Made by a program: the position numbers and the translations under genes. A stretch of DNA of 64,000 nucleotides from the NCBI RefSeq assembly GCF_900110755.1, contig NZ_FOFF01000028.1:1-64000 (forward strand). Direction: 5' to 3'. The notes beneath the pieces were generated by a model, which did not search any database, had not been told where the DNA came from, and saw only the letters and a list, made by a program, of their open reading frames with translations. This document shows, in pieces, positions 8,337 to 16,704 of the stretch (the stretch's first letter is position 1; each line of letters opens with the position of its first letter). The DNA comes from Streptomyces sp. yr375. Its GTDB lineage: Bacteria; Actinomycetota; Actinomycetes; Streptomycetales; Streptomycetaceae.

Positions 8337-9182
8337 TCAACGGTGATCCGCGGGCTGCCCGGCGGTCTCGAATGTGACCGCGGTCTCGAAGGCCGCCCGG
8401 CGCGTGGCTCTGCGGAGCGCCTTGAGCACCGCCGGGCCGAGGGCGAGGGTGAGGACGACCGTGACGACGGCCCGGCCGAGGTCCCAGCCCAGCGAGGTCG
8501 CCACGCAGTACGCGACGAAGCGGGCCAGGTTCCCCGGAACCGTCCCGTCCGGGTCGAACGCGACGCCCGAGGCGAGCGCGCCCATGAACGGCCACCCGGC
8601 CATGTTCATCGCCGTGCCGTAGGCGAAGGCGGCGAGGAAGCCGTACAGGGACAGCAGCGCCAGCTCCGTACGGCCGCGGGCGCGGGCGGCTCCCGGCAGC
8701 AGGCCCGCGCCCATCGTGAACCAGCCCATCGCCAGCATCTGGAACGGCAGCCACGGCCCCACCCCGCCCGTGAGCAGGGCGGACGCGAACATCGTGACCG
8801 CACCGAGGACGAAGCCGAACCCCGGGCCCAGCACCCGGCCGCTCAGCACCATCAGGAAGAACATCGGCTCGAGGCCGGCCGTCCCCGCGCCGATCGGACG
8901 CAGCGCCGCCCCCGTCGCCGCCAGCACCCCCAGCATCGCCACCGCCTTCGCGCCGAGCCCGGACTCCGAGATCGTCGCCGCCACGACCGCGACCAGCAGC
9001 ACCAGCAGCCCCGCGAACAGCCAGGGCGCGTCCTGCGCGTGGGCGTTCAGGGCGGAGCCGGGCGGAGCCAGGAACGGCCACCCGAACGCGCTCACGCCCA
9101 CCGCGCTGACCAGCGACAACGCGGCGAGCGAGCGCGGACCGACGGGTACGGGACGCGCCGGCCTCCCAGCGGCTGCCGTCAT
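8337..9182 (-). CDS. ECF transporter S component (substrate-specific membrane subunit)
   Basis: 281 aa, six or so hydrophobic segments. The sequence ATGAALRPIGAGTAGLEPMFF and GPGFGFVLGAVTMFASALLTGGVGPWLPFQM fits the cobalamin/riboflavin-like S-component superfamily. The substrate cannot be read from sequence; no riboswitch was found that would name it. The ATG (9182) overlaps the ATPase stop codon as ATGA, so translation is coupled. It is the last gene of the operon that starts near 12689. Confidence 0.85.
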   Translation of the reverse strand: MTAAAGRPARPVPVGPRSLAALSLVSAVGVSAFGWPFLAPPGSALNAHAQDAPWLFAGLLVLLVAVVAATISESGLGAKAVAMLGVLAATGAALRPIGAGTAGLEPMFFLMVLSGRVLGPGFGFVLGAVTMFASALLTGGVGPWLPFQMLAMGWFTMGAGLLPGAARARGRTELALLSLYGFLAAFAYGTAMNMAGWPFMGALASGVAFDPDGTVPGNLARFVAYCVATSLGWDLGRAVVTVVLTLALGPAVLKALRRATRRAAFETAVTFETAGQPADHR

Positions 9183-10849
9183 CGGAGCGCTTCCCACACC
9201 TGCGTCACCGTGAGCCACTTCTGCGGGGCCAGGATCTTCGTCACCTGCGGGGCGAAGGACGGCGAGGAGACGACGACCTCCGCCGTCGGGCCGTCGGCGA
9301 TCACCTCGCCCTCCGCGAGCAGGACGACCCGGTGGGCCAGCTCGGCGGCCAGTTCCACGTCGTGCGTGGCCAGCACGATCGCGTGCCCGGCCGAGGCCAG
9401 CCCGCGCAGGACGGCGACCAGCCGCGCCTTCGCCGCGTAGTCCAGGCCGCGGGTCGGCTCGTCGAGGAGGAGCAGCGGCGGGCGGGCGGCGAGGACGACC
9501 GCCAGCGCGAGGGTGAGGCGCTGGCCCTCGGAGAGGTCGCGCGGGTGGGCGTCGTCCGCAATACCGGGGAGCAGCTCCGAGACCAGCGCCCGGCAGGTGC
9601 CGGGGGCCGCCCGTGCGTCCCGGTCGGCGGCCGTGCACTCGGCGGCGACCGTGTCGGCGTACAGCAGATCGCGCGGCTCCTGCGGGACCAGACCGACGCG
9701 GCGGACCAGCTCACGGGGCGGGGTGCGGTACGGGACCAGCCCACCGGCCCGGACCGTTCCCGCCGACGGCTCGACGAGGCCTACGAAGGCCCCCAGCAGC
9801 GTCGACTTCCCGGCACCGTTGCGTCCCATGAGCGCGACGGTCTCACCGGGTACGACGGTCAGGTCGACGTGGCGCAGCGCCTGGACGCCCGCCCGACGGA
9901 CGGCGAGGGAGCGGGCTTCGCCGGGCGGCGCGGGGGCAGGGGGAATAGGGGGAGGGCGGCGGAAGCGGCGGCGGGCGGGTGGGGCGAGGGTCGTCGGTGC
10001 CGACGGCCGGTGAATATTGCTGAGTGGCTCCCGTCCCTCCAGGCGTTCCCGCAGGTCACCGGCGCGCCGGCGGGCGTCCCGCACGGTCAGGGGCAGTGGG
10101 GACCAGTCGGCCAGTCGGCCCAGGGCGACCACCGGGGGGAACACGGGGGACGCGGCCATCACGTCCGCCGGTGCGCCGAGGACCGGGGCCGCTCCCGGGG
10201 CGGGCAGCAGGGCGACCTGGTCGGCGTACTGAAGGACGCGTTCCAGGCGGTGTTCCGCCAGCAGCACCGTCGTACCGAGGTCGTGGACGAGGCGGAGGAG
10301 GACGGCGAGGACCTCCTCGGCGGCCGCCGGGTCGAGCGCGGAGGTCGGTTCGTCCAGGACGAGCACGCGGGGATGAGGGGTGAGGACCGAGCCGATCGCG
10401 ACCCGCTGCTGCTGGCCGCCGGACAGGGTGGCGAGGGGCCGGTCGCGCAGGGCCGCCAGGCCGAGCAGGTCGAGGGTCTCCTCGACGCGGCGGCGCATCA
10501 CCTCCGGGGGCAGGCCCAACGACTCCATCCCGTAGGCGAGTTCCTCCTCGACGGTGTCCGTCACGAAGTGCGAGAGCGGATCCTGTCCCACCGTCCCTAC
10601 GACGTCGGCGAGTTCGCGCGGTTTGTGGGTACGGGTGTCGCGGCCGGCGACCGTGACCCGGCCGCGCAGGGTGCCGCCGGTGAAGTGCGGCACGAGACCG
10701 CTCACCGCGCCGAGAAGCGTCGACTTGCCCACCCCCGACGGGCCTGCCAGCAACACGAGTTCGCCTTCCGGGACGGTGAAGTCGACGTCCCTGAGGGCGG
10801 GTTCGGCTGCGCCGTCGTACGTGACGGACACGTTCTCGAAGCGGATCAC
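9179..10849 (-). CDS. ECF transporter ATPase, two fused ABC domains
   Basis: 556 aa from GTG 10849, which overlaps the T-component stop (GTGA). Domain 1 (about 1-235) has Walker A GPSGVGKST, signature LSGGQQQR and Walker B VLVLDEPTSALD. Domain 2 (about 315-550) has Walker A GRNGAGKST, a signature LSEGQRLTLAL and Walker B LLLLDEPTRGLD. A proline-rich linker joins them. One polypeptide thus provides both energising subunits (A and A') of an energy-coupling-factor importer. The signature of domain 2 (LSEGQ) is slightly altered from LSGGQ but probably functional. Confidence 0.92.
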   Translation of the reverse strand: MIRFENVSVTYDGAAEPALRDVDFTVPEGELVLLAGPSGVGKSTLLGAVSGLVPHFTGGTLRGRVTVAGRDTRTHKPRELADVVGTVGQDPLSHFVTDTVEEELAYGMESLGLPPEVMRRRVEETLDLLGLAALRDRPLATLSGGQQQRVAIGSVLTPHPRVLVLDEPTSALDPAAAEEVLAVLLRLVHDLGTTVLLAEHRLERVLQYADQVALLPAPGAAPVLGAPADVMAASPVFPPVVALGRLADWSPLPLTVRDARRRAGDLRERLEGREPLSNIHRPSAPTTLAPPARRRFRRPPPIPPAPAPPGEARSLAVRRAGVQALRHVDLTVVPGETVALMGRNGAGKSTLLGAFVGLVEPSAGTVRAGGLVPYRTPPRELVRRVGLVPQEPRDLLYADTVAAECTAADRDARAAPGTCRALVSELLPGIADDAHPRDLSEGQRLTLALAVVLAARPPLLLLDEPTRGLDYAAKARLVAVLRGLASAGHAIVLATHDVELAAELAHRVVLLAEGEVIADGPTAEVVVSSPSFAPQVTKILAPQKWLTVTQVWEALR

Positions 10850-11928
10850 GACGACTCCCGAGGACGGTGGTGCGTGAACGCGGGGAGCAGGCCGAGGAGT
10901 ACGGACGCCGCCGGCCACAGTGGGAGGGCGGGGGCGGTCAGCGGGACCACGCCGGGGCGCAGGGCCGCCGGGTCGGCGGAAGCGGCGACGACGAGCAGCG
11001 CCGCGACCGTGCCGCCCGAGGCGGCGACCAGACAGGCGCGCGGGGTCCAGCGGTCCGGACGGTACCGGGTGCGCGGCGAACGACGGCCGCCCAGACGCAG
11101 TCCGGCGACGGCCGCGGCGACTCCGGCGAGCAGTACCGGGACGCCGTACGCGCCGCCCGCCGCCGTGAGCAGGCCGTACGTGCCCGCGCAGACGCCGAGC
11201 AGCCCGCCGAGCGTGAGGGCGGCGGTGGTCCGGCGGACGGGGGCGGGGACGTCGGCGGTACGGCCGTAACCCCGGGCGTCCATCGCGGCGGCGAGGGCGA
11301 CGGACCGCTCCAACGCGCCCTCCAGCACCGGCAGACCCACCTGGAGCAGGCCGCGCACACCCCGGTCCGGACGGCCCCGGAGACGGCGGGCGGCGCGCAA
11401 CCGGTGGACGTCCGCGATGAGGTGCGGGGCGAAGGTGAGCGCCACGACCACCGCCACACCGGTCTCGTACAGCGCGCCGGGGAGCGTCTTGAGCAGCCGG
11501 GACGGGCTGGCCAGGGCGTTCGCCGCGCCCACGCAGACCAGCAGCGTGGCCAGTTTCAGGCCGTCGTAGCACGCGAAGAGCAGGCCCTCGGCGGTGACCG
11601 CGCCGCCGAGCCGGATGCCCTGCGCCCAGTCGGGGAGCGGGAGTTCGGGCAGCGTGACGAGCACGTGGGTGCCGGGAACGGGGGAGCCCAGCACGACGAC
11701 GAAGCCGAGCCGGATGAGGAGGACGGCCAGGGCGAGCTTCAGGAACGCGGAGTAGGAGCGCGACCAGGGGGTGTCGGGGCGGCACGTGGTGACCACGTAC
11801 GCGGAGACGGTGAGGAGCAGGGCGAGCAGCAGCGGGTTGGTGGTGCGGGTGGCGGCGGTGCCGAGACCGAGGGCCCACAACCACCAGGCGGCGGGGTGCA
11901 GTTGGGGGCGGGAGCGGCGGTCGGCCAT
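10846..11928 (-). CDS. ECF transporter T component (CbiQ/EcfT-like)
   Basis: 360 aa with several hydrophobic segments. The cytoplasmic coupling motif of EcfT proteins appears as AAAMDARGYGR (about residues 208-218), preceded by LERSVAL. It links the ATPase pair to the S component. It ends in a GTGA overlap with the ATPase and lies 6 bp past the SCO2322-type gene. The C-terminal half has extra hydrophobic segments beyond the usual T core, so the protein is longer than CbiQ (about 260 aa). Confidence 0.88.
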   Translation of the reverse strand: MADRRSRPQLHPAAWWLWALGLGTAATRTTNPLLLALLLTVSAYVVTTCRPDTPWSRSYSAFLKLALAVLLIRLGFVVVLGSPVPGTHVLVTLPELPLPDWAQGIRLGGAVTAEGLLFACYDGLKLATLLVCVGAANALASPSRLLKTLPGALYETGVAVVVALTFAPHLIADVHRLRAARRLRGRPDRGVRGLLQVGLPVLEGALERSVALAAAMDARGYGRTADVPAPVRRTTAALTLGGLLGVCAGTYGLLTAAGGAYGVPVLLAGVAAAVAGLRLGGRRSPRTRYRPDRWTPRACLVAASGGTVAALLVVAASADPAALRPGVVPLTAPALPLWPAASVLLGLLPAFTHHRPRESS

Positions 11929-11934
11929 CGGTCC

Positions 11935-12597
11935 TCAGCGGTTCCTGCGCCGCCGCGCCTGCCACACGGAGGCGGCGGCCAGCACGGCCACTGCGACCGC
12001 CCCCGCGTAGAGCCCAATGGACGGCCCGCCGTCCTTGTCGGTGCCGGTGCCGGTCTTCCCGGTCCCGGTCCCGGTCGTCGGGTCCTTCTTCCCCGCCACC
12101 GGCTCGCCGCACCCCGTCTCCGGATACCCCGCGATCGCGCACAGCAGGGCGTTCGTGTCGTAGCGGAGCGGCTTGGCGACCGTGGCGAGCGCCTCGGCCG
12201 TCGTCGCGTCGGGGACGACCCGGGCGCAGGCGGTGCGCGGCGACGGCGGGCTCTCGCCGGACGGGGCGTCGGCCGCCGTACCGAAGTCGACGACCAGGGC
12301 CACCCGCTTCGTGCCGTCCCGCGCGGGCGTCTTCGCGCAGATCACCGCGAAGGAGTCCGCGCCGCGAGGCTGGGCGGCCTCTTGGGAGTCCGAGCTCACC
12401 GCGAACCGGAAGCCCTGGACGTCACCGTCGGCCGGACGGTCGGTGGAGGGGCCCTGGGTGGCGTACGTCCACTGGTCGCCGACGCGGTCCCAGAAGGACC
12501 AGTAGCGGTAACCGGCGGCGTGGGCCGGAACGGGGGCCGCGAGGAGGAACAGCAGCGGCAGGAGCAGCAGGGGGAGGAGCGGGGCCCGGCGCGTCAC
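11935..12597 (-). CDS. SCO2322-family secreted/anchored protein of the ECF operon
   Basis: 220 aa from GTG 12597. It has a Leu-rich signal peptide ending PVPAHA, an extracytoplasmic domain with YRYWSFWD near its start and two Cys pairs, a Lys/Thr/Gly linker, and a C-terminal membrane anchor followed by RRRR. The family is known from streptomycetes beside ECF transporter genes, which suggests substrate capture at the cell surface, but this is inference. Start overlaps the small upstream ORF (GTGA). Confidence 0.75.
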   Translation of the reverse strand: MTRRAPLLPLLLLPLLFLLAAPVPAHAAGYRYWSFWDRVGDQWTYATQGPSTDRPADGDVQGFRFAVSSDSQEAAQPRGADSFAVICAKTPARDGTKRVALVVDFGTAADAPSGESPPSPRTACARVVPDATTAEALATVAKPLRYDTNALLCAIAGYPETGCGEPVAGKKDPTTGTGTGKTGTGTDKDGGPSIGLYAGAVAVAVLAAASVWQARRRRNR

Positions 12598-12689
12598 GGC
12601 TGCTGCTTCCTGCGACGGCCGCTGATCAGGATGACGACGGTGGCGGCGCCGGCTGTGGCCAGGGCCGTGGCGCTGTGGCGGGCGTTCAT
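12594..12689 (-). CDS. 31-aa single-span membrane peptide, first gene of the ECF operon
   Basis: ATG 12689, preceded by GGGAGAGG about 12 nt upstream. The peptide MNARHSATALATAGAATVVI continues LISGRRRKQQP: one hydrophobic segment and a positively charged tail. Its stop overlaps the GTG of the SCO2322-type gene. The coupling and the topology support a real small gene, perhaps an assembly or leader peptide of the transporter. No homologue is known to me. Confidence 0.5.
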   Translation of the reverse strand: MNARHSATALATAGAATVVILISGRRRKQQP

Positions 12690-12802
12690 GATCGGCGGGT
12701 GCCTCTCCCTGTGGGGAGCCGGGCAGCACGGGACACGGGACATCCCGGCGGCTCGGCTCCGTGACCTCGACGGTGCCGTACGACGACGGGCCTGCTTCTC
12801 CC

Positions 12803-12844
12803 TGTACGGGTGTGATGACGACTTGTACGGGTGTGATGACGACG
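12803..12844. repeat. two 21-bp tandem repeats upstream of the ECF operon
   Basis: TGTACGGGTGTGATGACGACT is repeated back-to-back (12803-12823 and 12824-12844) with one difference in the last base. It sits about 115 bp before the small first gene, so it may hold two identical regulator sites. Confidence 0.75.
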
Positions 12845-12852
12845 CGGTCACT

Positions 12853-12866
12853 CTACCGACAGGTAG
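12853..12866. promoter_or_regulatory. TetR-like palindrome at the MBL stop / ECF promoter
   Basis: CTACCGACAGGTAG has 5-bp arms and resembles TetR-type operators. It includes the stop codon of the metallo-hydrolase gene and lies next to the 21-bp repeats. A similar palindrome, CTACCTGCCGGTAG, is at 16705-16718. Confidence 0.4.
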
Positions 12867-13917
12867 GAACCGCCAGGTAGGTCACCGGATCGCTGCCCGG
12901 CACCGCTTCCGCTCGGCCCTGTTTGACGAGGTGGCGGAGGTGGGCCTCGGCTTCGGAGACGGCGATGTTGCGTGAGCCGTAGGGGATGTGTGGCCAGGGG
13001 CGGTTCCACTCCATGCGTTCGGCGAGCTGCCACGGGGTGCGGGGCTCGGCCAGGAGGGACAGCAGGCCGGTGAGGCGGTCCTCGTGGTGGGTGAGCAACT
13101 CCCGTACGCGGGACGGGGCGTTGGTGAAGGGGTGTTGGTGGGCCGGGAGGATCTCGGCGGGGGCGAGGCGGCCGACGCGTTCGAGGGAGTCGAGGTAGTC
13201 GCCGAGGGGGTCGGTGACGGTGGCGTCGTCGGGGTCCTCGTAGAGGCCGATGTGCGGGGTGATCCCGGGCAGGACGTGGTCGCCGGAGAACAGGCGGCCG
13301 TGTCCCGGGAGTTGGGACGGGTGGCTTTCCTCCAGGTGAAGGCAGACATGGCCCGGGGTGTGGCCCGGGGTCCAGATCGCGCGCAGCCGGCGGCCCGGCA
13401 GGTCGAGGAGTTCGCCGGGGACGATCTCGCGGTCGGGCAGGGCGGGGGAGAAGCCGGGCGGCGTACGGCGCGGGGCCGTGCGCAGGGGGGTGAGGTGGTC
13501 GGCGGGGGCTCCGGCGGCGGCCAGCTTGTCGGCCATGTACGTGTACCAGCGCTCGGGGCGGGTCTCCCGGGTCCGCCGCACGATCGACGCGTCCGCCGCG
13601 TGCATCGCCACCCACGCCCCGGACGCCTCCCGCGCCTTGGCCGACAGGCCGTGATGGTCGGGGTGGTGGTGCGTGATGACGACACCGTGCAGCTCGGCCA
13701 CGGAGGTCCCGCAGGCGGTCAGTCCCGAGGTCAGGGCGTCCCAGGAGGCGGGGTCGTCCCAGCCGGTGTCGATCAGCACCGGCCCGCGGTCGGTGTCGAC
13801 GACGTAGACGAGTGTGTGGCCGAGCGGATTGTCCGGGATGGGGACCCGCAGGGACCGCACACCCCCACCGTGATCGAACGTCCCCGCCGTCTGCTCTCCG
13901 TGCCGACCTTCCACCAT
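12853..13917 (-). CDS. MBL-fold metallo-hydrolase with C-terminal winged helix
   Basis: 354 aa. The metal-binding motif THHHPDHHG (about residue 82), later His in TPGHTPGHV, Asp in FSGDHVLP and His in LPAHQH give a complete dinuclear site. The C-terminal part (TPWQLAERMEWNRP) fits the winged-helix extension found in LACTB2/glyoxalase-II-like hydrolases. Substrate unknown; such enzymes hydrolyse thioesters or other esters. ATG 13917 has GGAGGG at the right distance. It is divergent from the steroid-type aldehyde dehydrogenase and shares its operator region, so an acyl-CoA or lactone hydrolase of the same pathway is possible. Confidence 0.82.
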   Translation of the reverse strand: MVEGRHGEQTAGTFDHGGGVRSLRVPIPDNPLGHTLVYVVDTDRGPVLIDTGWDDPASWDALTSGLTACGTSVAELHGVVITHHHPDHHGLSAKAREASGAWVAMHAADASIVRRTRETRPERWYTYMADKLAAAGAPADHLTPLRTAPRRTPPGFSPALPDREIVPGELLDLPGRRLRAIWTPGHTPGHVCLHLEESHPSQLPGHGRLFSGDHVLPGITPHIGLYEDPDDATVTDPLGDYLDSLERVGRLAPAEILPAHQHPFTNAPSRVRELLTHHEDRLTGLLSLLAEPRTPWQLAERMEWNRPWPHIPYGSRNIAVSEAEAHLRHLVKQGRAEAVPGSDPVTYLAVPTCR

Positions 13918-13952
13918 CTGCCCTCCGTCTCAAGGCCATTGCCCACTGTAAC

Positions 13953-13966
13953 TGGAACTGGTATCA
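13953..13966. promoter_or_regulatory. KstR-like site in the MBL/aldehyde dehydrogenase divergent promoter
   Basis: TGGAACTGGTATCA matches TnnAACnnGTTnnA at 7 of 8 fixed bases. It sits within a wider imperfect palindrome (13950-13969). Confidence 0.45.
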
Positions 13967-13969
13967 GTT

Positions 13970-14034
13970 TCTGAAACACCGTCAGATGCATTGTGTGATG
14001 CACCGTCAGACATGTCGTCGGGTATGCCGTCAGA
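13970..14034 (+). promoter_or_regulatory. three 24-bp-spaced GTCAGA sites before the aldehyde dehydrogenase gene
   Basis: GTCAGA occurs at 13981, 14005 and 14029, exactly 24 bp apart. Each is the right half of a 17-bp element: TCTGAAACACCGTCAGA (13970-13986), TGTGATGCACCGTCAGA (13994-14010) and the weaker TCGGGTATGCCGTCAGA (14018-14034). The array ends 17 bp before the chosen start codon. Confidence 0.6.
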
Positions 14035-14050
14035 GACGAAGGCAGTGGCC

Positions 14051-15508
14051 ATGGCCGAGCTCGTGGAACACGGACAGCTTTTTATCGGTGGGGAGTTGAC
14101 CGATCCCCTGGGCGAGGGCGTCATCGAGGTGGTGTCGCCGCACACCGAGGAGGTCATCGGGCGGGTGCCGCACGCGTCGACCGCCGATGTCGACCGGGCC
14201 GTCGCCGTGGCGCGCCGCGCCTTCGACGAGGGGCCCTGGCCGCGTATGTCGCTGGACGAGCGGATCGCCGTCGTCACCCGAATCAAGGACGGCATCGCCG
14301 TGCGCCACGAGGAGATCGCCCGCGTGATCTCCTCCGAGAACGGCTCCCCGTACTCCTGGAGCGTCCTCGCGCAGGCCCTCGGCGCGATGATGGTGTGGGA
14401 CTCGGCGATCAAGGTCGCGCGCGACTTCACCTACGAGGAGCGCCGGGACGGCGTGCTCGGGAAGATCCTCGTGCGGCGCGAACCGGTGGGCGTGGTCGCC
14501 GCCGTCGTCCCGTGGAACGTGCCGCAGTTCGTCGCCGCCGCCAAGCTCGCGCCCGCGCTGCTCACCGGGTGCGCGGTGATCCTGAAGCCGTCCCCGGAGT
14601 CGCCGCTCGACGCGTACCTCCTCGCGGAGATCACACGCGAGGCCGGGCTGCCGACGGGCGTGCTGTCGATCCTGCCCGCGGACCGCGAGGTGAGCGAGTA
14701 CCTGGTCGGGCATCCGGGCGTCGACAAGGTCGCGTTCACCGGCTCGGTCGCGGCCGGGAAGCGGGTCATGGAGGTCGCGGCGCGCAACCTCACGCGCGTG
14801 ACGCTGGAGCTCGGCGGCAAGTCGGCGGCGATCGTCCTGCCCGACGCGGACCTCGCCACGGCCGTCCCCCAGATCGTCTCCGCCGCCTGGATGAACAACG
14901 GGCAGGCCTGCGTGGCCCAGACCCGCATCCTGCTGCCGCGCTCGCGCTACGACGAGTTCGCGGACGCCCTCGCCACCGCCGCCGCGGCACTGGTCGTCGG
15001 CGACCCGCTGGACCCGACGACCCAGGTCGGCCCGCTGGTGGCGCGGCGGCAACAGCGCCGGAACCTCGACTACATCCGCATCGGACAGGACGAGGGCGCG
15101 AAGATCCTCACCGGCGGCGGGCGTCCGGCGGGCCTGGAACGCGGCTGGTACGTGGAACCGACCCTGTTCGGCGACGTCGACAACTCGATGCGGATCGCCC
15201 GCGAGGAGATCTTCGGTCCGGTGATCTGCCTGCTGCCCTACGGCGACGAGTCCGAGGCGCTGAAGATCGCGAACGACTCCGACTACGGGCTGAGCGGCAG
15301 CGTGTGGACGGCCGACGTGGCACACGGCATCGAGGTCGCGCGGCAGGTCCGTACCGGGACGTACTCCGTGAACACCTTCAGCCTCGACATGCTCGGGCCG
15401 TTCGGCGGCTACAAGAACTCCGGGCTGGGGCGGGAGTTCGGGCCCGAGGGCTTCGGCGAGTACCTGGAGCACAAGATGATCCATCTGCCGGCCGGTTGGG
15501 AGGGCTGA
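14051..15508 (+). CDS. NAD-dependent aldehyde dehydrogenase (steroid regulon type)
   Basis: 485 aa from ATG 14051, the usual ALDH length; earlier in-frame ATG/TTG codons (14024, 14012, 13991) would put the operator array inside the gene. Catalytic Glu is in LELGGKSAA (about 258) and Cys in NNGQACVAQTR (about 292); PWNVPQF and GGYKNSGLGREFG are typical. It oxidises an aldehyde to the acid with NAD(P). The promoter (KstR-like site plus GTCAGA array) and the ferredoxin 6 bp downstream suggest it acts with CYP125 on sterol side-chain aldehydes. Confidence 0.88.
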   Translation: MAELVEHGQLFIGGELTDPLGEGVIEVVSPHTEEVIGRVPHASTADVDRAVAVARRAFDEGPWPRMSLDERIAVVTRIKDGIAVRHEEIARVISSENGSPYSWSVLAQALGAMMVWDSAIKVARDFTYEERRDGVLGKILVRREPVGVVAAVVPWNVPQFVAAAKLAPALLTGCAVILKPSPESPLDAYLLAEITREAGLPTGVLSILPADREVSEYLVGHPGVDKVAFTGSVAAGKRVMEVAARNLTRVTLELGGKSAAIVLPDADLATAVPQIVSAAWMNNGQACVAQTRILLPRSRYDEFADALATAAAALVVGDPLDPTTQVGPLVARRQQRRNLDYIRIGQDEGAKILTGGGRPAGLERGWYVEPTLFGDVDNSMRIAREEIFGPVICLLPYGDESEALKIANDSDYGLSGSVWTADVAHGIEVARQVRTGTYSVNTFSLDMLGPFGGYKNSGLGREFGPEGFGEYLEHKMIHLPAGWEG

Positions 15509-15514
15509 GGGGCC

Positions 15515-15748
15515 ATGGGGGACCGGTGGCACGTCGAGGTGGACCGCGCCCTGTGCATCGGCTCCGCCCAGTGCATCCACCACGCGGCCGAGGACTTCCG
15601 GCTGGACACCGCGCGCCAGTCGCATCCGGTCGACCCGGACCCGGACGCGAACGAGCGGGTGCTCGCGGCGGCCGAGAGCTGCCCGGTCGAGGCCATCATG
15701 ATCACGCTGGTGGGCAGTGGGGAGGCGGTGTTCCCACCGGAGGAGTGA
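15515..15748 (+). CDS. 3Fe-4S type ferredoxin for cytochrome P450
   Basis: 77 aa. Cluster ligands are CIGSAQC (residues 14 and 20) and CP near residue 56, the three-Cys pattern of P450-associated actinobacterial ferredoxins. The acidic body and small size fit. ATG 15515 is 6 bp past the aldehyde dehydrogenase stop with GAGGGG upstream, so the two are one operon. The likely partner is the CYP125-like enzyme 9 kb away that shares the regulatory motif. Confidence 0.88.
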   Translation: MGDRWHVEVDRALCIGSAQCIHHAAEDFRLDTARQSHPVDPDPDANERVLAAAESCPVEAIMITLVGSGEAVFPPEE

Positions 15749-15753
15749 AAAAT

Positions 15754-15767
15754 ACCCCTTTTGGGGT
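15754..15767 (+). terminator. short hairpin after the ferredoxin gene
   Basis: ACCCC/GGGGT with TTTT loop, 5 bp after the ferredoxin stop codon. Short but well placed. Confidence 0.5.
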
Positions 15768-15817
15768 GTTCAATCCCGTCCTGGGCGTTCTACTCTGGTA
15801 GTGGCCTACGAGGCGAG

Positions 15818-15958
15818 ATGAGGGAGTCCGACCGGAGTAGCCGACTGGAGCGAGACGCCGAGAGGTACGGGCATCCGCTGCGGCCGACGTCGACGGACGG
15901 GCTGAGGGACCTGAAGGTCGCAGTACCGGACCCGAAGGAACCCCCGATCGTCTCGTAG
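15818..15958 (+). CDS. 46-aa hypothetical polar protein
   Basis: ATG 15818 with GAGGCGAG just upstream. The peptide is charged (MRESDRSSRLERDAERYGHP at its start) and ends PKEPPIVS. It stands alone between the ferredoxin terminator and kstR, which is convergent. No family recognised. The clean Shine-Dalgarno sequence is the main support. Confidence 0.4.
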   Translation: MRESDRSSRLERDAERYGHPLRPTSTDGLRDLKVAVPDPKEPPIVS

Positions 15959-16006
15959 GTCCTTTTCGTGTGCCCGGGCGCTGTACCCCCCGTCCCGTGC
16001 CCGGTC

Positions 16007-16633
16007 CTATTCGTGTTCGTGCGCCTCGGGGTCCGTCACGTCGATGAGCCGGCACACCGTCTCGATGTCGATGCGGACCTGGGCGATGGAGGCGCGGCCC
16101 GACAGCCAGGTGATGAGCGCCGAGTGCCAGGTGTGCTCGATGACGCGGACCGTGGAGAGCTGTGCGGGGGTGGGGTCGGTGAGGCCCATCGCGTCGAGGA
16201 TGATCGCCGTCGTCTGACGCGAGACCTGGTCGACCTCCGGGGAGACGCTGCGGTCGGCGAAGGTCAGGGCGCGCACCATCGCGTCCGCCAGATGCGGCTC
16301 ACGCTGGAGGGCGCGGAAAGCGCGCATCAGGGTCTCCGCGACCCGGTCCGCCGCCCGCTCGCCCGTCGGGGGCTTCTTCAGCAACGCGCCGTGCATGTGC
16401 TCCAGTTGGTCCTGCATCGTGGCGACCAGCAGATGCACCTTGGACGGGAAGTACCGGTAGAGGGTGCCGAGCGCGACCTGCGAGGACTCCGCCACCTCCC
16501 GCATCTGCACCGCGTCGAAACCGCCCCGGCTGGCCAACTGCGCGCTCGCGTGCAGGATCCGGCGGCGGCGCGCCTCCTGCCGCTCGGTGAGGGGTGAGGA
16601 CGGTGGCGGTGGTGTGGGTGTCATGGGTGGCAT
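16007..16633 (-). CDS. kstR: TetR-family repressor, KstR homologue
   Basis: 208 aa from ATG 16633; ATG 16624 or GTG 16690 are alternatives. The DNA-binding domain (about 20-75) contains GGFDAVQMREVAESSQVALG then TLYRYFPSKVHLLV, nearly identical to mycobacterial KstR as I recall it, and the ligand domain has MVRALTFADRSVSPEVDQV, another KstR hallmark. KstR represses cholesterol-uptake and catabolism genes and is released by a steroid-CoA intermediate. A perfect KstR motif lies in its own promoter (16746-16759), consistent with autoregulation, and near-perfect copies precede the thiolase and aldehyde dehydrogenase. Confidence 0.85.
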   Translation of the reverse strand: MPPMTPTPPPPSSPLTERQEARRRRILHASAQLASRGGFDAVQMREVAESSQVALGTLYRYFPSKVHLLVATMQDQLEHMHGALLKKPPTGERAADRVAETLMRAFRALQREPHLADAMVRALTFADRSVSPEVDQVSRQTTAIILDAMGLTDPTPAQLSTVRVIEHTWHSALITWLSGRASIAQVRIDIETVCRLIDVTDPEAHEHE

Positions 16634-16704
16634 GGGTCCCGTTCCGGTCCGTTCCGTGACCGTCCTGGTGGCGTGGATCACCTGATCCACTGCTCACAGC
16701 GCTC

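Noticed and set aside
12690..12850. Cobalamin riboswitch before the ECF operon
   Set aside because: The B12-box and the GCCACTG-type core were not found on the minus strand; only tandem repeats and palindromes are visible.
10867..12975. 702-codon plus-strand frame opposite the ECF operon
   Set aside because: Gly/Arg/Gln-rich shadow; the minus-strand transporter genes have full motifs.
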